A stretch of DNA of 64,000 nt from positions 51,283,808 to 51,347,807 of the forward strand of contig OY744533.1 in NCBI GenBank assembly GCA_963556195.1. Direction: 5' to 3'. The notes under the pieces are model-generated. The model did no database searches and was not told the DNA's origin. It was given only the letters and a program-made list of their open reading frames with translations. Within the stretch, counting starts at the first letter, position 1; every line of letters begins with the position of its first letter. Source of the DNA: Sepiola atlantica. Its lineage: Eukaryota; Mollusca; Cephalopoda; Sepiida; Sepiolidae. Shown here piece after piece: positions 53,588-64,000 of the stretch. A program made the position numbers and the translations under genes.

Positions 53588-54069
53588 TAGCTGGTTCTGT
53601 TAGCTCGCTATCGCTTTGCAAACTTTGCTACTTGAAATATTAATTTAAAATAATCAAAGTGAGTGTACATGTGCCTGGCTTGCTTCAATATACACATTTA
53701 TTTCTATAAGCAAAGAAAAGGGGGTTTAATTTGAATAACTACATTTTAATTAGACACACAAAAAAATTTACTTGTTCTTAATATTTTTGTGACTCAAATA
53801 GCAATTAATCAGATGTTTTATTTACAGATGAGAGCGAGGGAGATATTTTTTTAAGTAAAACTTGTCCCATGTTTTTTTTTTTATCTTAACTCGGGTATTT
53901 CTTTAAGATTAAACTCGGGTATTTGTTACTTTTTTGTAAGTTTTAATTCAATTATTTGTTTCGGTTTTTACAGTAAAATTTACCTCGCGTGTGACAACAG
54001 TATGGAATTAATTGTTATTGATAAAAATAAATTAGTATTCCCCCAGGTAGTACCGGGTAGCCCTGCTAG
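53587..54069 (-). repeat. CTAGC dispersed element, full-length copy
   Basis: 483 bp starting CTAGCTGGTT and ending (reverse complement) CTAGCAGGGCTACCCGG. On the minus strand TACTAATTTATTTTTATCAA, TACTGTTGTCACACGCGAGG and ATCTGTAAATAAAACATCTG follow in the same order as at 56347-56790. The CTAGC ends are inverted, but only about 8 bp long. Confidence 0.75.
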
Positions 54070-54275
54070 TTGAAAATAATAAACTTTTCATTCATAACTT
54101 TGTTGTAAACATAAAAGATTAACATGTTGGTAATAGAGAAACAGATTTGTTTATCTTTTGAATGTGACCTAAAGAAAGGAACTAATTTGCCTTTTTTCAC
54201 TTGCAATTTAGAAAAATCAAGTCGGTTCAAAGGAACATTTGAACACAAATGCTAAATATTTGTCTAGAAAATAAA
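54070..54275 (+). repeat. CTAGC-element-related copy
   Basis: TTGAAAATAATAAACTTTTC, ATTAACATGTTGGTAAT, TTTATCTTTTGAATGTGACC and AAAATCAAGTCGGTT parallel 54485-54765. Directly follows the full-length copy, so the elements form a small cluster. Confidence 0.55.
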
Positions 54276-54402
54276 ACCATTTTGCAAAACAGCTCTATTT
54301 GTTGTATGTTGTGTTTATTAGATAAGTTGAATTAACTTGAAATAAGCCGTGTTGACTTTGCCGTTTGTCCAAGAAATGGGCCCAACTTTCCCATTTATTA
54401 AT

Positions 54403-54429
54403 TTATATATATATATATATATATATATA
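54403..54429. repeat. (AT)n microsatellite
   Basis: About 13 AT units next to another CTAGC end. Confidence 0.95.
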
Positions 54430-54433
54430 ATTA

Positions 54434-54800
54434 CTAGCTGGCTTTGCCAACTCACTATCACTGCGCAATGTTTGCTACTTGAAATACTTGAAATCAACAT
54501 TTTAAATAATAATTTCATTCATAAGTTTCTTGCAAACGCGAGACAAAAGTTTTTGCAATTTATTCATATAAATAGATAAATATTAACATTTTGGTAATTT
54601 TTATACAAATTTATTTATCTTTTAAATAAGACTGTAAAGAAATGAAAAGCAAGTAGAAATTAATTCGCCTGGGAGATCGTGTGTGAGGGAATTTTTTTTG
54701 TCTTTTTTTCTCTCACAATGTAGAAATGGATATGGTAACTTGTTGAAAATCAAGTTAGTCTCCCTACAGGTTGGACAAATGTTAAACGTTTGTGTGCAGG
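54434..54800 (+). repeat. CTAGC dispersed element, third copy of cluster
   Basis: CTAGCTGGCTTTGCCAACTC-ACTATCACTGCGCAATG matches the 53587 end (GCTCGCTATCGCTTTGCAAAC); TGCTACTTGAAATA is shared. The rest follows 54070-54275. Confidence 0.6.
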
Positions 54801-54830
54801 ATCAGAACAATCATTGAATTTAAAAAAAAA

Positions 54831-56050
54831 TAAAATAAAAAAAATAATGATAATAATGTGGCGTCTGTAACGAGAGATATAGATATAGAGAGATATAGAT
54901 ATCACCTTCTCCCCTCTATATGAAGTTTTCTTGTTTGTTTTATCGATATATCTTTCTTTCTAGCCATGTTAGTTTAATTGAAATTACCTCCCTTGAAAAT
55001 TAAACAATTTTTTAGAGAAAGGTTTTAATAATTTAGCCTTTTTTTATTAAATCACTTTAATTAATTACTGTTAACATCGACAAAACTATTGCATATATAT
55101 AGGAAAAAAGGACAATAAAATTAATGAATACCAAACATTTATTATGAACTGTTTATAAAATATAGTTATGCAAGTTAGACATTCAAATAACTGTTTTGGG
55201 GTTTTTCGTCTGTACTATATATACAGTATTTCAAAATAATATGTTATATTATTGATTTTAAATAAGTCGTTTTAATGATAATATAGGGGCGATAAATGAA
55301 AAAAAACAAAATTTGTGCATTTATTCATTTAGATATACTATAATATCCGTCTCAGGATAGGTAAAATTTTCTTTTGTAATTTAAAATTTGTTTAAGTTTG
55401 ATAATTCAGATTACTTCTTTATTGATATTATTGATCTGCGCTTGTTCAAAAGAAGAATTCTGCTACTGAGATTGCTTATTTCTCGTTTCAATGTTTTGAG
55501 TTCTTTGAGTTGGTTCCACTGGACTTTTGCAAATATTTCTCACTATGATTCTCTTTTCAATTCTGTGTATCACAAGATGGAGGCAAAGGGACAAATAAAT
55601 CCAACTCAGAAGGCCTTGAAAAACTTAAATAATAATGATAATTTTTTTTTTAAATATATAAAAAATAAAATGAAAATTAGCGGGAGTAATGAAACTTGGA
55701 TCAGATTTCAAGCGACAAAGTTTGAATCAAAATCAGAAGTGGAACATTGTTTTTTTTTTAAAAATTTTTTTAAGGTTTTTGTTTTCTTTTGTTTGACCTT
55801 CCTTTCACTTATGGGTAAAATATCAGTTTGTCTTCAGGGAATCTTTTACAATACTGATAGTGCTTCGACATTAAATAAATCCGAAAGCTGATATAAAAAC
55901 AAACAAAACTTACATAATGAGGATAACAGACTTTGTTCTGAGTAATTTGTGGTGCCAAAAATGCACTAAAATTTTGGCTTTTTTAAATCTTGTAAGTCTG
56001 AGCCCGAGATGAGTCAGAATTAAAAAAAGATAAAAATTTAAAACTCAGAA
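54831..56050. other. Unassigned AT-rich sequence
   Basis: A 167-codon frame at 55388-55891 lacks an ATG near its beginning and is rich in F, K, N and I as expected from composition. No domain is seen. A short GATATAGATA-type repeat lies at 54870-54903. Confidence 0.45.
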
Positions 56051-56067
56051 GGGGGGGGGGGGGGGGG
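56051..56067. repeat. Poly-G run
   Basis: Run of about 17 G, one of several homopolymer G/C tracts in the window. Confidence 0.9.
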
Positions 56068-56202
56068 TAAGATTAACAAGAAAAAATATAGCTGTTGCAC
56101 TACAGTGGACCAGTTCTTCAATCGCAGCAGATTATCCAGACGGCAGCTCATCACATAAACAACTGGAGTCTTGTGTTGATGACAAGTAGTAGTAGTAGTA
56201 GT

Positions 56203-56262
56203 AAAGAAAGAGGAGAGAGAATGAACTACTACTACAGTAGTTCGTTCTCTCTCTTTCTTTAA
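56203..56262. other. Hairpin with about 25-bp arms
   Basis: AAAGAAAGAGGAGAGAGAAT-GAACTA pairs with TAGTTCGTTCTCTCTC-TTTCTTT around a loop of about 10 bases, one bulge and one mismatch. It follows a (TAG)n run. It is miRNA-precursor-sized, but the arms are simple AG/CT sequence. Confidence 0.7.
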
Positions 56263-56346
56263 ACTGTTAACAGCCATCGTACATCTGTCACGATACATGT
56301 TTATTTTTATCTTTTCAATATCAGTGGTTGTAAAAGTTATTATTAA

Positions 56347-56790
56347 TTAGCAGGGCTACCCAGCGTTGTCTCGGAGAAGTAGTAATTTATTTTTATCAAT
56401 AACAATAGATTTTCTACTGTTGTCACATGTGAGGTAAACCAAAATAACTAATCGAGGTAAAACTTAACAAAAACAACAAATACACAAGTTAAATCATACT
56501 TAAAAGAACAAATACGCGAGTAAAGTTCTACAAAAACATTTTTTTAAAAGAAGCAAGATAAGTTTTATTTAAAAAAACAAACAAACTAATCCACTCTCTC
56601 TCTCTCTGTCTCATGAATCTGTAAATAAAGCATCTGTGTGTCTGTAGATTAATTCTTGTTTTAATTACAAAAATAGTAAGAACAAGGGAATATTTTTTTG
56701 TATCTATTAAAAATGAAATTCTTTCGTTTATTTTTTTCTTAAGATTAAGCCCTCCTTTCTTCTTTAACTTCCAATACGTATCCCAAACAA
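56347..56790 (+). repeat. CTAGC dispersed element, plus copy
   Basis: AGCAGGGCTACCCAGCGTTG, AGTAATTTATTTTTATCAATAAC, CTACTGTTGTCACATGTGAGG and AATCTGTAAATAAAGCATCTG match the reverse of 53587-54069. It ends near AAGATTAAGCCCTCC, a word shared with 48340 and 48425. Confidence 0.75.
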
Positions 56791-58083
56791 AAAAATTATT
56801 TTCATTATATCTAAAAACTTTTAATGTAGCACATAAGTCTTTTCAAAGCATAAACAATGATACAAAATGTATTTTGGTAGCACAATTAGCCACTGAATTA
56901 TGACCATTTAAAGTTTGTTGGAAATGAGGAAATTTGCCGTCATGTGTGCAGAAGCCAAATTTCAGCGTATAACTAAAAATGCGGGCTTTGAACAAGTAAA
57001 AACATTCCTTAGAAATGTAGTCATCTTGTGAAACCAGCCTAAAACATTAGGCGAAATCCCATTACCTCTTGAAAAAAAACATAGAAAAATGACACAGAAG
57101 TGCAACTTTGACTGTTCATATAAAATTCATTTCAACAGCTAACATATTCTGTCTTCGTAATATGATTTGTAGCACAGTAGAAATCAAGCGAGATTTTAGA
57201 AAAACAAAAAACCCTCAGATTTGGACTATGTAAAAACAGGCAGAAACACAGGGAAACGTTTTCATTCACTAAAGTTTTCAACTTGGATTTTTTGGGGGAA
57301 AGACAACTTAAAACACTATATTAAACCTACAATATTGATAAGCAACCCTTTTTCTTTAAGATTGGACTGCTTTTATATGCATAGAGACATATAATATCGT
57401 GTGCAAAAAGTTGAAAATCATGAATATTAAAAATTAAATAGCTTGTCACCAAAAATAGTAACCTAACTGTAAGTAACCTGAAAAAAAAAACTATTAATGA
57501 CACCAGAGAAAGAATTGTACGTTTATAAAGAGAAAAGATTATTTTTTTATATCCTAATTTTATCAAAATAACAAAAAGTAAATGAGTTATAACAAGTTGA
57601 AATTAAAGTGAATTTCACTATATTTACATATTTTCATACACTAAATTGACCTTTTTTAAACCTAGTAAAACATAATAAAATGCTCCATGTTGGATTTGAT
57701 ATTTATTGCTCAAATTCTTCAACCCCTTTAAGCATCACATGTGCGTGCATATCTGCCTTTTCAGTAGATTCACAGATTTTCTAGTTTAGTTCATCCGATT
57801 GTCAGAGATAAAAGCACTTTCAGTAAAAAATAATTAATGGCCACCTCCTTCTTATTTACTCTAATTTACTTTTACTAAATGAATATGGTTTCATTGTTAT
57901 CTCTATTATTCGAACTATTGTCTCCATCTTTTATCTTTTTTATTACATCTCTGCTGAATGTTTCCATTGAAACCATTGTTGCAAAGATGAAGACAAAAGC
58001 TGACAATGACTTTAGTTGTTTACTGAGTCGTCTACTACTACTAAATAGTTTATTGAAAATTGTATAGAATAGTTGGTAATCTT
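56791..58083. other. Unassigned AT-rich sequence
   Basis: No gene or named repeat. Short frames at 57327-57566 and 57875-58153 are compositional. Confidence 0.45.
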
Positions 58084-58235
58084 GGAGTATAGTTAACAGC
58101 CGAGAAATTGAAAAGAAAAAAAAACTACACAACAAATAACTCTTGCCAAACACATTAAAATTTAATTTTCTACTGACCTATATACTTTTAATGTTCTGAA
58201 ACTGTTTTAAAATTTGTTTTTTATTTAAAAATTAG
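58084..58235 (+). mobile_element. Family A foldback, left-arm fragment
   Basis: GAGTATAGTTAACAGCCGAG-AAATTGAAAA, CAACAAATAACTCTTGCCAAAC and ATTTAATTTTCTACTGACCT match the left arm of 40582-41130. Nothing of the right arm follows. Confidence 0.65.
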
Positions 58236-58964
58236 AATTTGTTCAAAGCTCTCTCTAGCAACAAAGAAAAATTCCTTTTTGAACGGGAGGTTAATTTCAA
58301 AGCCACGGATTATAGAAATTTCTAGGCGGGCCTGCCATGAATCCTGGAATACCAAGATGCTGATGTGAGAACCTTGTGCGTTCTGGTAAGAATGGCAATG
58401 TCCTACCTTTTGTGGGAAGGGTTAGTCTCTGTCAAAATGAAAAAGAACAATGAGATACATTAATGAACTAATGTGGGAGAGCTTTGAAAACCGACGTGAC
58501 TCCACGATTTGATAGCCAAAAGCATTTAAGAACACCATTCAGATCTTATATAAAAAATAGAGCCAATTTTTCCCCTGTACCTTTCACCACAATAGTTTTG
58601 TTAAAAAAAGGTACGTACTTAAACCTGTTCAGTCAGTTAGTTTTGGCAAATATTGGTCTGTCTTCTTAAAAACAAAAAAAAAAAATTTCCAAATGATTTC
58701 ATATTTAATGTGATCAACAGTTTTTGTTTTACTAATATCATAAAGGGGAAAAGCTAACATTCCCACAGTCCTAAGTCTTCTTTCTGCCACCAATGACACC
58801 TGGAAGAAATCTAATTAGTCAATTTTATAAAATTCACTGCTAATATCCTCTCTTTTTCTCTCCTTCCTTTTTGATTAGCGATTTCTCTCAGTTGAACGTT
58901 ATTTGACCTACTTGCATAACGTTTTCATAGCATGCTTTATGATCGCTATATTAATAACATGCAC
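58236..58964. other. Unassigned sequence
   Basis: No gene or repeat recognised. Confidence 0.4.
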
Positions 58965-59040
58965 ACACGGTGACCAAATTGATAAGATGCCAGCCTGCTA
59001 AGACATGATTCCGAGTTCAAGTTTTTTACATTCATTCTTA
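58965..59040 (+). mobile_element. Possible tRNA-derived SINE head
   Basis: GGTGACCAAATTGATAAGAT-GCC resembles an A-box region and GATTCCGAGTTCAAGTTTTT a B-box region, about 50 bp apart. No acceptor-stem pairing, so not a tRNA gene. Confidence 0.4.
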
Positions 59041-60369
59041 TTTTAAAATAATCACTATTGACTTTTGATTTTGAGAGAGTTGGAGGGAAAACATAAATGG
59101 TTGATTTTTTAAAACTTTTTTTTTTTAAAAACTTAAAAAAACCAACTTTTTTTTAAAGAGGATGCAAAATCTCTTTACATTTATTCATAATTCAATCCAA
59201 CACGTTTTCTTTTACCGGCAAAGAAATCCTATTTCATCCATGTAAATTATTAATGAAAGTAAAGATTGCCGGGTAAGGACAGCTAGTTGAGTATATTGTG
59301 ATTCTGGAATAATCTGACAAACTTTTACTATTGACATTTCTGAATAACGAAAAAAGAATTGTGCTTGAAGCCATAAAAATAAGCATATTAGATGAAATAC
59401 AAATGATATTTGTTTTAAATTCCGATGAGTATCAACACTAAATATTTAGAATTTCCCAAAAATAAACCAACTCTTCATGGAATGAATAAGTTGTGATCGT
59501 GTACTTGAAGTTTTCAGCCAAAGTATGTATACGAATGGTTAGTTTCTGGAATATTTATGTTCTCAAGTCTTTTTTTACTTTGTTATTTAGTAGATTTGAG
59601 CAACCTTGAATATCAGATTCCATGAGTGAACGTGTTGATTAACAAGGGTAGTGTGGCTTTGAAAAGGTTCAATAGCACAGGTTTAGAGAGAAGTGCCTTC
59701 AAATTTAAACATATCTTCTATTCCGGTTTGTCTTTGGTATGACAGGAAAACCTGCATCTGGTATTAGGATTCCAATTTGGGAGCTTTGGGGGAGTGTAGA
59801 GTGACCCCCCCCCCTCATAGGTCAATTCTGACCCATCAGATCCCATCTGTGTGATGAATAGAATCTATCATTTACAGACTATATATTTAGAAAATATACG
59901 CATACCAAACAAATTGATCTATCATTCGTATACAAAATATCAAATAATATGACTTTATATATAACTAATGTATAAAGTAAAGTCAGTCTCTTTCTCGACT
60001 TTGTCACTGATAGCGTTCTTCCTACAAAATCAATATTTGATTCTGGTTCGTCAGTTCTTTTGGTATATCGTTACAGCATGTTACGAAGACTTCACCGACT
60101 TCCCTGAATTCTTCACTTCCTGATGTAATTGGATTTAATTCTTTCCAGAAAATACTTTGGCATCGTCAAAATTATTTTTATACGGATGCTATCTTAAAAA
60201 ATAAAAAGGGACGTAACTCTGTATTCGTTAACTTTGTTTGGAACAAAAAATATAAAAATCTGCATAGTTAAAAACAAACAAAATGCAAGTAAAAATACTA
60301 GTTAGTACATAATAAATATCAGGAAATTTTAGAACCTACAATCATGTATGCGAAATGACTGGATTTGGT
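59041..60369. other. Unassigned AT-rich sequence
   Basis: GCCGGGTAAGGACAGCTAGTTG near 59269 looks like one more degraded CTAGC-element end. Otherwise nothing recognised; a C run lies at 59804-59813. Confidence 0.4.
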
Positions 60370-60420
60370 ATTAAATAATTAAAAAATGATTGATATGCTG
60401 TAAAACAACTAACTAAGCAA
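60370..60420 (+). repeat. Dispersed repeat tail, copy 3
   Basis: GGTATTAAATAATTAAAAAATG-ATTGATATGCTGTAAAAC parallels 50925-50985. Confidence 0.45.
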
Positions 60421-60904
60421 AAGACTTACTTTCTTTGTTATCCAAGGAACAGGCGGTGAGGGGACGGGTCAGTTATAAAAAAAAAACAGGCGTCTGTGTG
60501 CATTCACTGCACAAGCTGTGATCGTCCACTTGCTGTCTACTTCTGAATTTGGTGTTCGATTCCAATACCACTGGCAGTGTCAATCATATGGTCTCCGTCA
60601 CGGCTGGAACAAAATAAAACCACAACTCCAGTTTAAAACCAGTAACGATGTTTTATTTTGAAAGATGTTACAATGGAACTTGTTTTCTTCCACTGAACAA
60701 CAGGAGTGCGAATCGAGACAAAAATATCTTTTAACTGAACACAATCCATTAGCTTAGGGCCCAAGGGTTCATCTGTCTCTGAGAACCACAGAAATCTAAC
60801 TGACCCAATCTGCTGGAGGTAGATATGTAGATATCATTTGCACATAACTGCAAGACCACTCAAGATTATCAGCTGTTAATGGACATAAAAGTATTATGAC
60901 ATTA
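60421..60904. other. Unassigned sequence
   Basis: No gene or repeat recognised. Confidence 0.4.
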
Positions 60905-61145
60905 ACCATCTGGTATGAACATTACTTTTGGAAAATCTCAAGTGGATTATAATCACAGCATGGAACCTCGTATCCAAGAAGACATTACTATTTTAAAGGT
61001 CAGCCCATTTCTTGGGTTGTTTCTCTTTTCTTAGCAAAATGTTTCTCCCACCGCAGGCCTGTCGTCTGCATGCATTGCAACTCTGCACCCCCACTAAACC
61101 TTCCGCCTTGTGCATGCTTATAGTTATAAAAATTGCTGACGACAC
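60905..61145 (-). repeat. Dispersed repeat R2, copy 2
   Basis: Reverse complement matches 44875-45090 (CCCAAGAAATGGGCTG, TTCTTGGATACGAGG, CATACCAGATGGT). It extends further upstream on the minus strand, where a frame to 61257 has a short low-complexity peptide of no known family. Confidence 0.72.
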
Positions 61146-61299
61146 CTGATTCTGAGCCCCCAAATTTAGTGGTGGGGGGAGTCTCCTTAAAAAATATCAA
61201 AAACCAATTCCCCACCTCTCTCCAGGGATTAATCTGTTGATAAATAATTTTAGCCATCCTTCATTTTATAATAAAGAGCAATGTGCCTTTATTTGTGTG

Positions 61300-61340
61300 T
61301 TTATTTATTTATTTATTTATTTATATATATATATATATAG
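61300..61340. repeat. (TTTA)n(TA)n microsatellite
   Basis: About six TTTA units then about nine TA units. Confidence 0.9.
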
Positions 61341-62184
61341 TAAGCTATGAAAATATATTTATGGCAATTAAGCTACACAGAGGCTCCTCCGTTTCATCCC
61401 CGGGGAGGAATCTTGAATTGTATGCACTTTCTTTAACGTCATCAATTTCTTAACGGTTTAAACAGTCAAACTTTTACATCTCTCATATGTGTAGAACGCC
61501 ATCACGCTCTCATGTACATTTCAATTTTACAGACGCTTTTTCGGGTTATAAACTACTTGCCGTTATAATTCAAAAATGAGCACAACAGTAAAGTAATAAT
61601 TTGTAAAGACACTAAATACAGTAAATACTGAAAATTGATATATAAAAAATTATATCTCCTTATAAAATTTTATGTGGATACATGAAATACTAATATATAT
61701 ATATATGTATATATATATGTATTATATGTCTCAGTCCTGTTGCCGAACAAATCCATTTCAAGTATTTAAGGGAATTGAGAAAGCTAATCTATTTCCATAT
61801 TGAAATGTTTTCTTTCTTTTTTGTTTCTTTCTACTTTCCATACCGATTCATATTTATAAGTATTTTTTCTTTTCCCTTTTTCTGTCGTAAAACTTTCTAG
61901 TTTAAAACGTTTTTTTTTTTTTTCTTTTTAACTTAAGACGTTATTTTATATGAATATTAGTGCAAACACTGGCGAAGGATATATACATATATTTCTGTCA
62001 TTTTTGACAGGGTGTACACTCGTCCTGAAATAATTATAAACTTTATTTTTTATATTTAACTGACTTTGCAAACTCACTTTTTCCTGATTCAAATGATCTA
62101 ACCCGAGCTCAGTGGGTGACCCAATGGATTACATTTTTTTTTTAATATCATTTTTCCTTTTCAATTTTCTTATCTTTTTGTTTT
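61341..62184. other. Unassigned AT-rich sequence
   Basis: Includes an interrupted TA/TATG tract at 61692-61725. No gene recognised. Confidence 0.4.
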
Positions 62185-62995
62185 TTCTTGGGATAGGGCA
62201 TTTTACCAGATGCCAGACATTTACCTGCTATTTCACAGACTATGAGATCTTTTTAGGATTCTAACCGTCCCTTTAAGCGCAATTGTTTGTATCTCTCTTG
62301 CACTTGGTTCACCGGGTATATTCGTCAAGTACTTTTTGAAATTATTTCTCATGAGCCCAGTAGCTCCTATGATTACAGGAATGATGGAGATCTTACTAAG
62401 ATTTCAGTTTTGTGTCATGTCGTACATAAGACCTTTGTATTTAATTATCTTCTCCCTCTCAACTCTGTCCAAGCCAGCATCATTAGGGACACTGACTTCA
62501 ACTAGGGTTGCTATTTTCTCCCTCTTGTCTCATCTCACTATGTCAGATTTTACAGCTTCGTTTTCTAGGTATGTAGGGATTGCATAGTCACAGTTGATGG
62601 TGTATGACTTATTTCCAACAGTTCTTTGTGATATATGTTCCAAGGACTTGTTGCTACACTAGACATTCAATATTTTACATATGGTCCAGTGGAGATATTT
62701 ACACACTCCATTGTGTCGCATTGTATAGTAGCTGTTTCCCAGCAGAACCATACAACTGGATGTCAGGTGACTCACGCTCTATTTCTATGTGGCAGAACCT
62801 GCTGCACTTGTCGTCACCATCAAGACCACTGGTCATCATGCCTCCATCACCCTCTCCTGATCACAGTGGAGTGATCCTCCCCTGAGCCATTCCAGAGAGC
62901 CTTCCTTATTCATACACTCCTGGGACAGTTTTTTTCAGAAAATATCTGTCACATTGTTGGTTGGCCCACTCTTTCAGTTTTCTACTAAAGCCTGA
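62185..62995 (-). pseudogene. LINE reverse transcriptase C-terminal relic
   Basis: Minus strand: WANQQCDRYF (about 62975-62945), SGMAQGRITPL, GDGGMMTSGLDGDDKCSRFC (about 62840), then stops and frame breaks, and finally GLMRNNFKKYLTNIPGEPSA-REIQTIALKGTVRILKRS (62360-62245). Same family as 10740-10962. About 270 codons of a longer protein are left. Confidence 0.72.
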
Positions 62996-63124
62996 CAAAG
63001 ACAATTTTTTTTACCTGGAAAAAATGTTCTGTGTTCGTTTTGCAGAAAAAAAGTAACACCAAAGACAGGGAATTTTTTGTATAGATACAAAAAATGATAA
63101 TTCTCACCCATCCTCATCTGTTAC

Positions 63125-63265
63125 AACCAGGGTTGCAGAGTCTGAAGGTATGTCAAGACTCCAACTCCGACTTCTAGGATTCCAAAATTCTGACTTCAAC
63201 TCCGACTCCTAGCATTCTTAAGAGCCCGATTCTGACTTCTTCCAAAACCTCTGACTAGGCACAAC
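63125..63265 (+). repeat. ACTCCGACTCC-type repeat
   Basis: GGTTGCAGAGTCTGAAGG, then ACTCCAACTCCGACTTCTAG, CAACTCCGACTCCTAG and TTCTTCCAAAACCTCTGACT: an internally repetitive dispersed repeat related to 50155-50200. Confidence 0.6.
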
Positions 63266-64000
63266 CAATCAAAAACTACCTTCTCTTGTAAAAGACTGTT
63301 ACCTTTCGATAAGAGGGTTCAGTGGTGATTCGGTTTGTATTCAAGTGAGATCTCGAGTTGGTCGTGATCTGTGAATCATTCATTCTTGTCGATTTGGACT
63401 GATACCCCTGTTGAATATTTGACTCTAGAGATTTGCGACTTGACGTTTTGTTTTTTAATCAGCTTTCAAGCATGGATCTCTAGCCCATTTATTTTCACTC
63501 AAAACCTGTTAACCTTGGAGATCAGAAATTTGAGTCTTTCCATTTCTATTCGTCGACGAGAATTAATAATGAAAATATCATAATTAATGGATAGCGTTCA
63601 AAAGAATTTGGCTTTTATTATGTTTGTTTACTTTAAGAAAAAAAAATCGTTGACATCTGGTTGGGTGTAACTGAAGTTTACTTGAAATGATTTACATTTG
63701 AGAATATTTAATGCGAAATACTTTATCCTTTATAAGGATAAAGGATTTGAAGAGGGGTAGAACCTTTCAGAGTTGACCTTCAGGGGATGTCATTGAATGG
63801 TCTCCGTGCATCTCAGCACAGTGTGATGCACAAAATATAGCCTCTCCATAGTGGATGACTGTCTGTGCATGGTGAGAAGCCACATCCTTCTCGATTTACC
63901 CTGTCAATATGCATGGGCATAGACAGAACACGGGGGATCTAAGAAAAGTATACATTGACCACAAATCCTGTTATTCCACAAGTAGCAATAGTTTCAGTTG
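63266..64000. other. Unassigned sequence
   Basis: Contains a small perfect hairpin CTTTATCCTT-TAT-AAGGATAAAG at 63721-63743. No gene recognised. Confidence 0.45.

Noticed and set aside
55388..55891. 167-codon protein-coding gene
   Set aside because: No ATG near the start, homopolymer-driven F/K/N composition and no recognisable domain.
62287..62885. Plus-strand frames of 72-93 codons
   Set aside because: Antisense to a LINE reverse transcriptase relic whose motifs are on the minus strand.

Overview
This is an AT-rich, intron- and repeat-dominated animal nuclear window. It carries one clear host coding segment surrounded by the remains of many transposable elements. The mix of non-LTR retrotransposon families (Tx1-like, Jockey-like, CR1-like and others), tRNA-headed SINEs, foldback MITEs and long simple repeats points to a lophotrochozoan mollusc. 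A coleoid cephalopod (octopus or squid) is my best guess, from remembered repeat character rather than a database search. There is no operon structure, CRISPR array or prokaryotic gene organisation.

The one confident host gene is the first coding exon of a CNNM (cyclin M / ancient conserved domain) magnesium-transport mediator on the + strand. It runs from an ATG in strong Kozak context at 24368 to a consensus GTAAGT donor at 25731. The exon encodes the signal peptide, extracellular domain, DUF21 membrane domain, first CBS motif and start of the second. A TATA-less promoter with ETS, NRF-1-like and GC-box motifs lies at about 24250-24352. I recognised no second exon, so the 38 kb to the right are probably intron 1.

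Left part (1-24 kb): dispersed repeats, head-to-head SINEs around a 32-bp minisatellite, and a LINE interrupted by a solo LTR (5680-6176, 4-bp target duplication). Further on come 35-bp tandem repeats, a possible DDE transposase relic and an antisense Tx1-like LINE (13258-16148) interrupted by a second solo LTR (15400-15768). A largely complete Jockey-like LINE relic follows (18120-20937), then foldback elements.

Right part (25.7-64 kb): a SINE, a 3.9-kb polypyrimidine array (28496-32398), more LINE fragments and a mariner-like MITE with TA duplication (34802-35187). There is also a 549-bp foldback element with an 8-bp target duplication (40582-41130, hAT-like), an 885-bp array of 32-bp units (41876-42760), and more inverted repeats, dispersed repeats and AT microsatellites.

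The most distinctive property is the number of long inverted repeats, about ten that could fold into hairpins with 80-180-bp arms. Several probably lie inside the CNNM intron, where transcription would give double-stranded RNA. Three foldback families and a fourth partial copy share a core like ACTTAGGGTTAGTGG. Family names for repeats rest on recalled protein motifs and on comparison within the window; none was checked against a repeat library.
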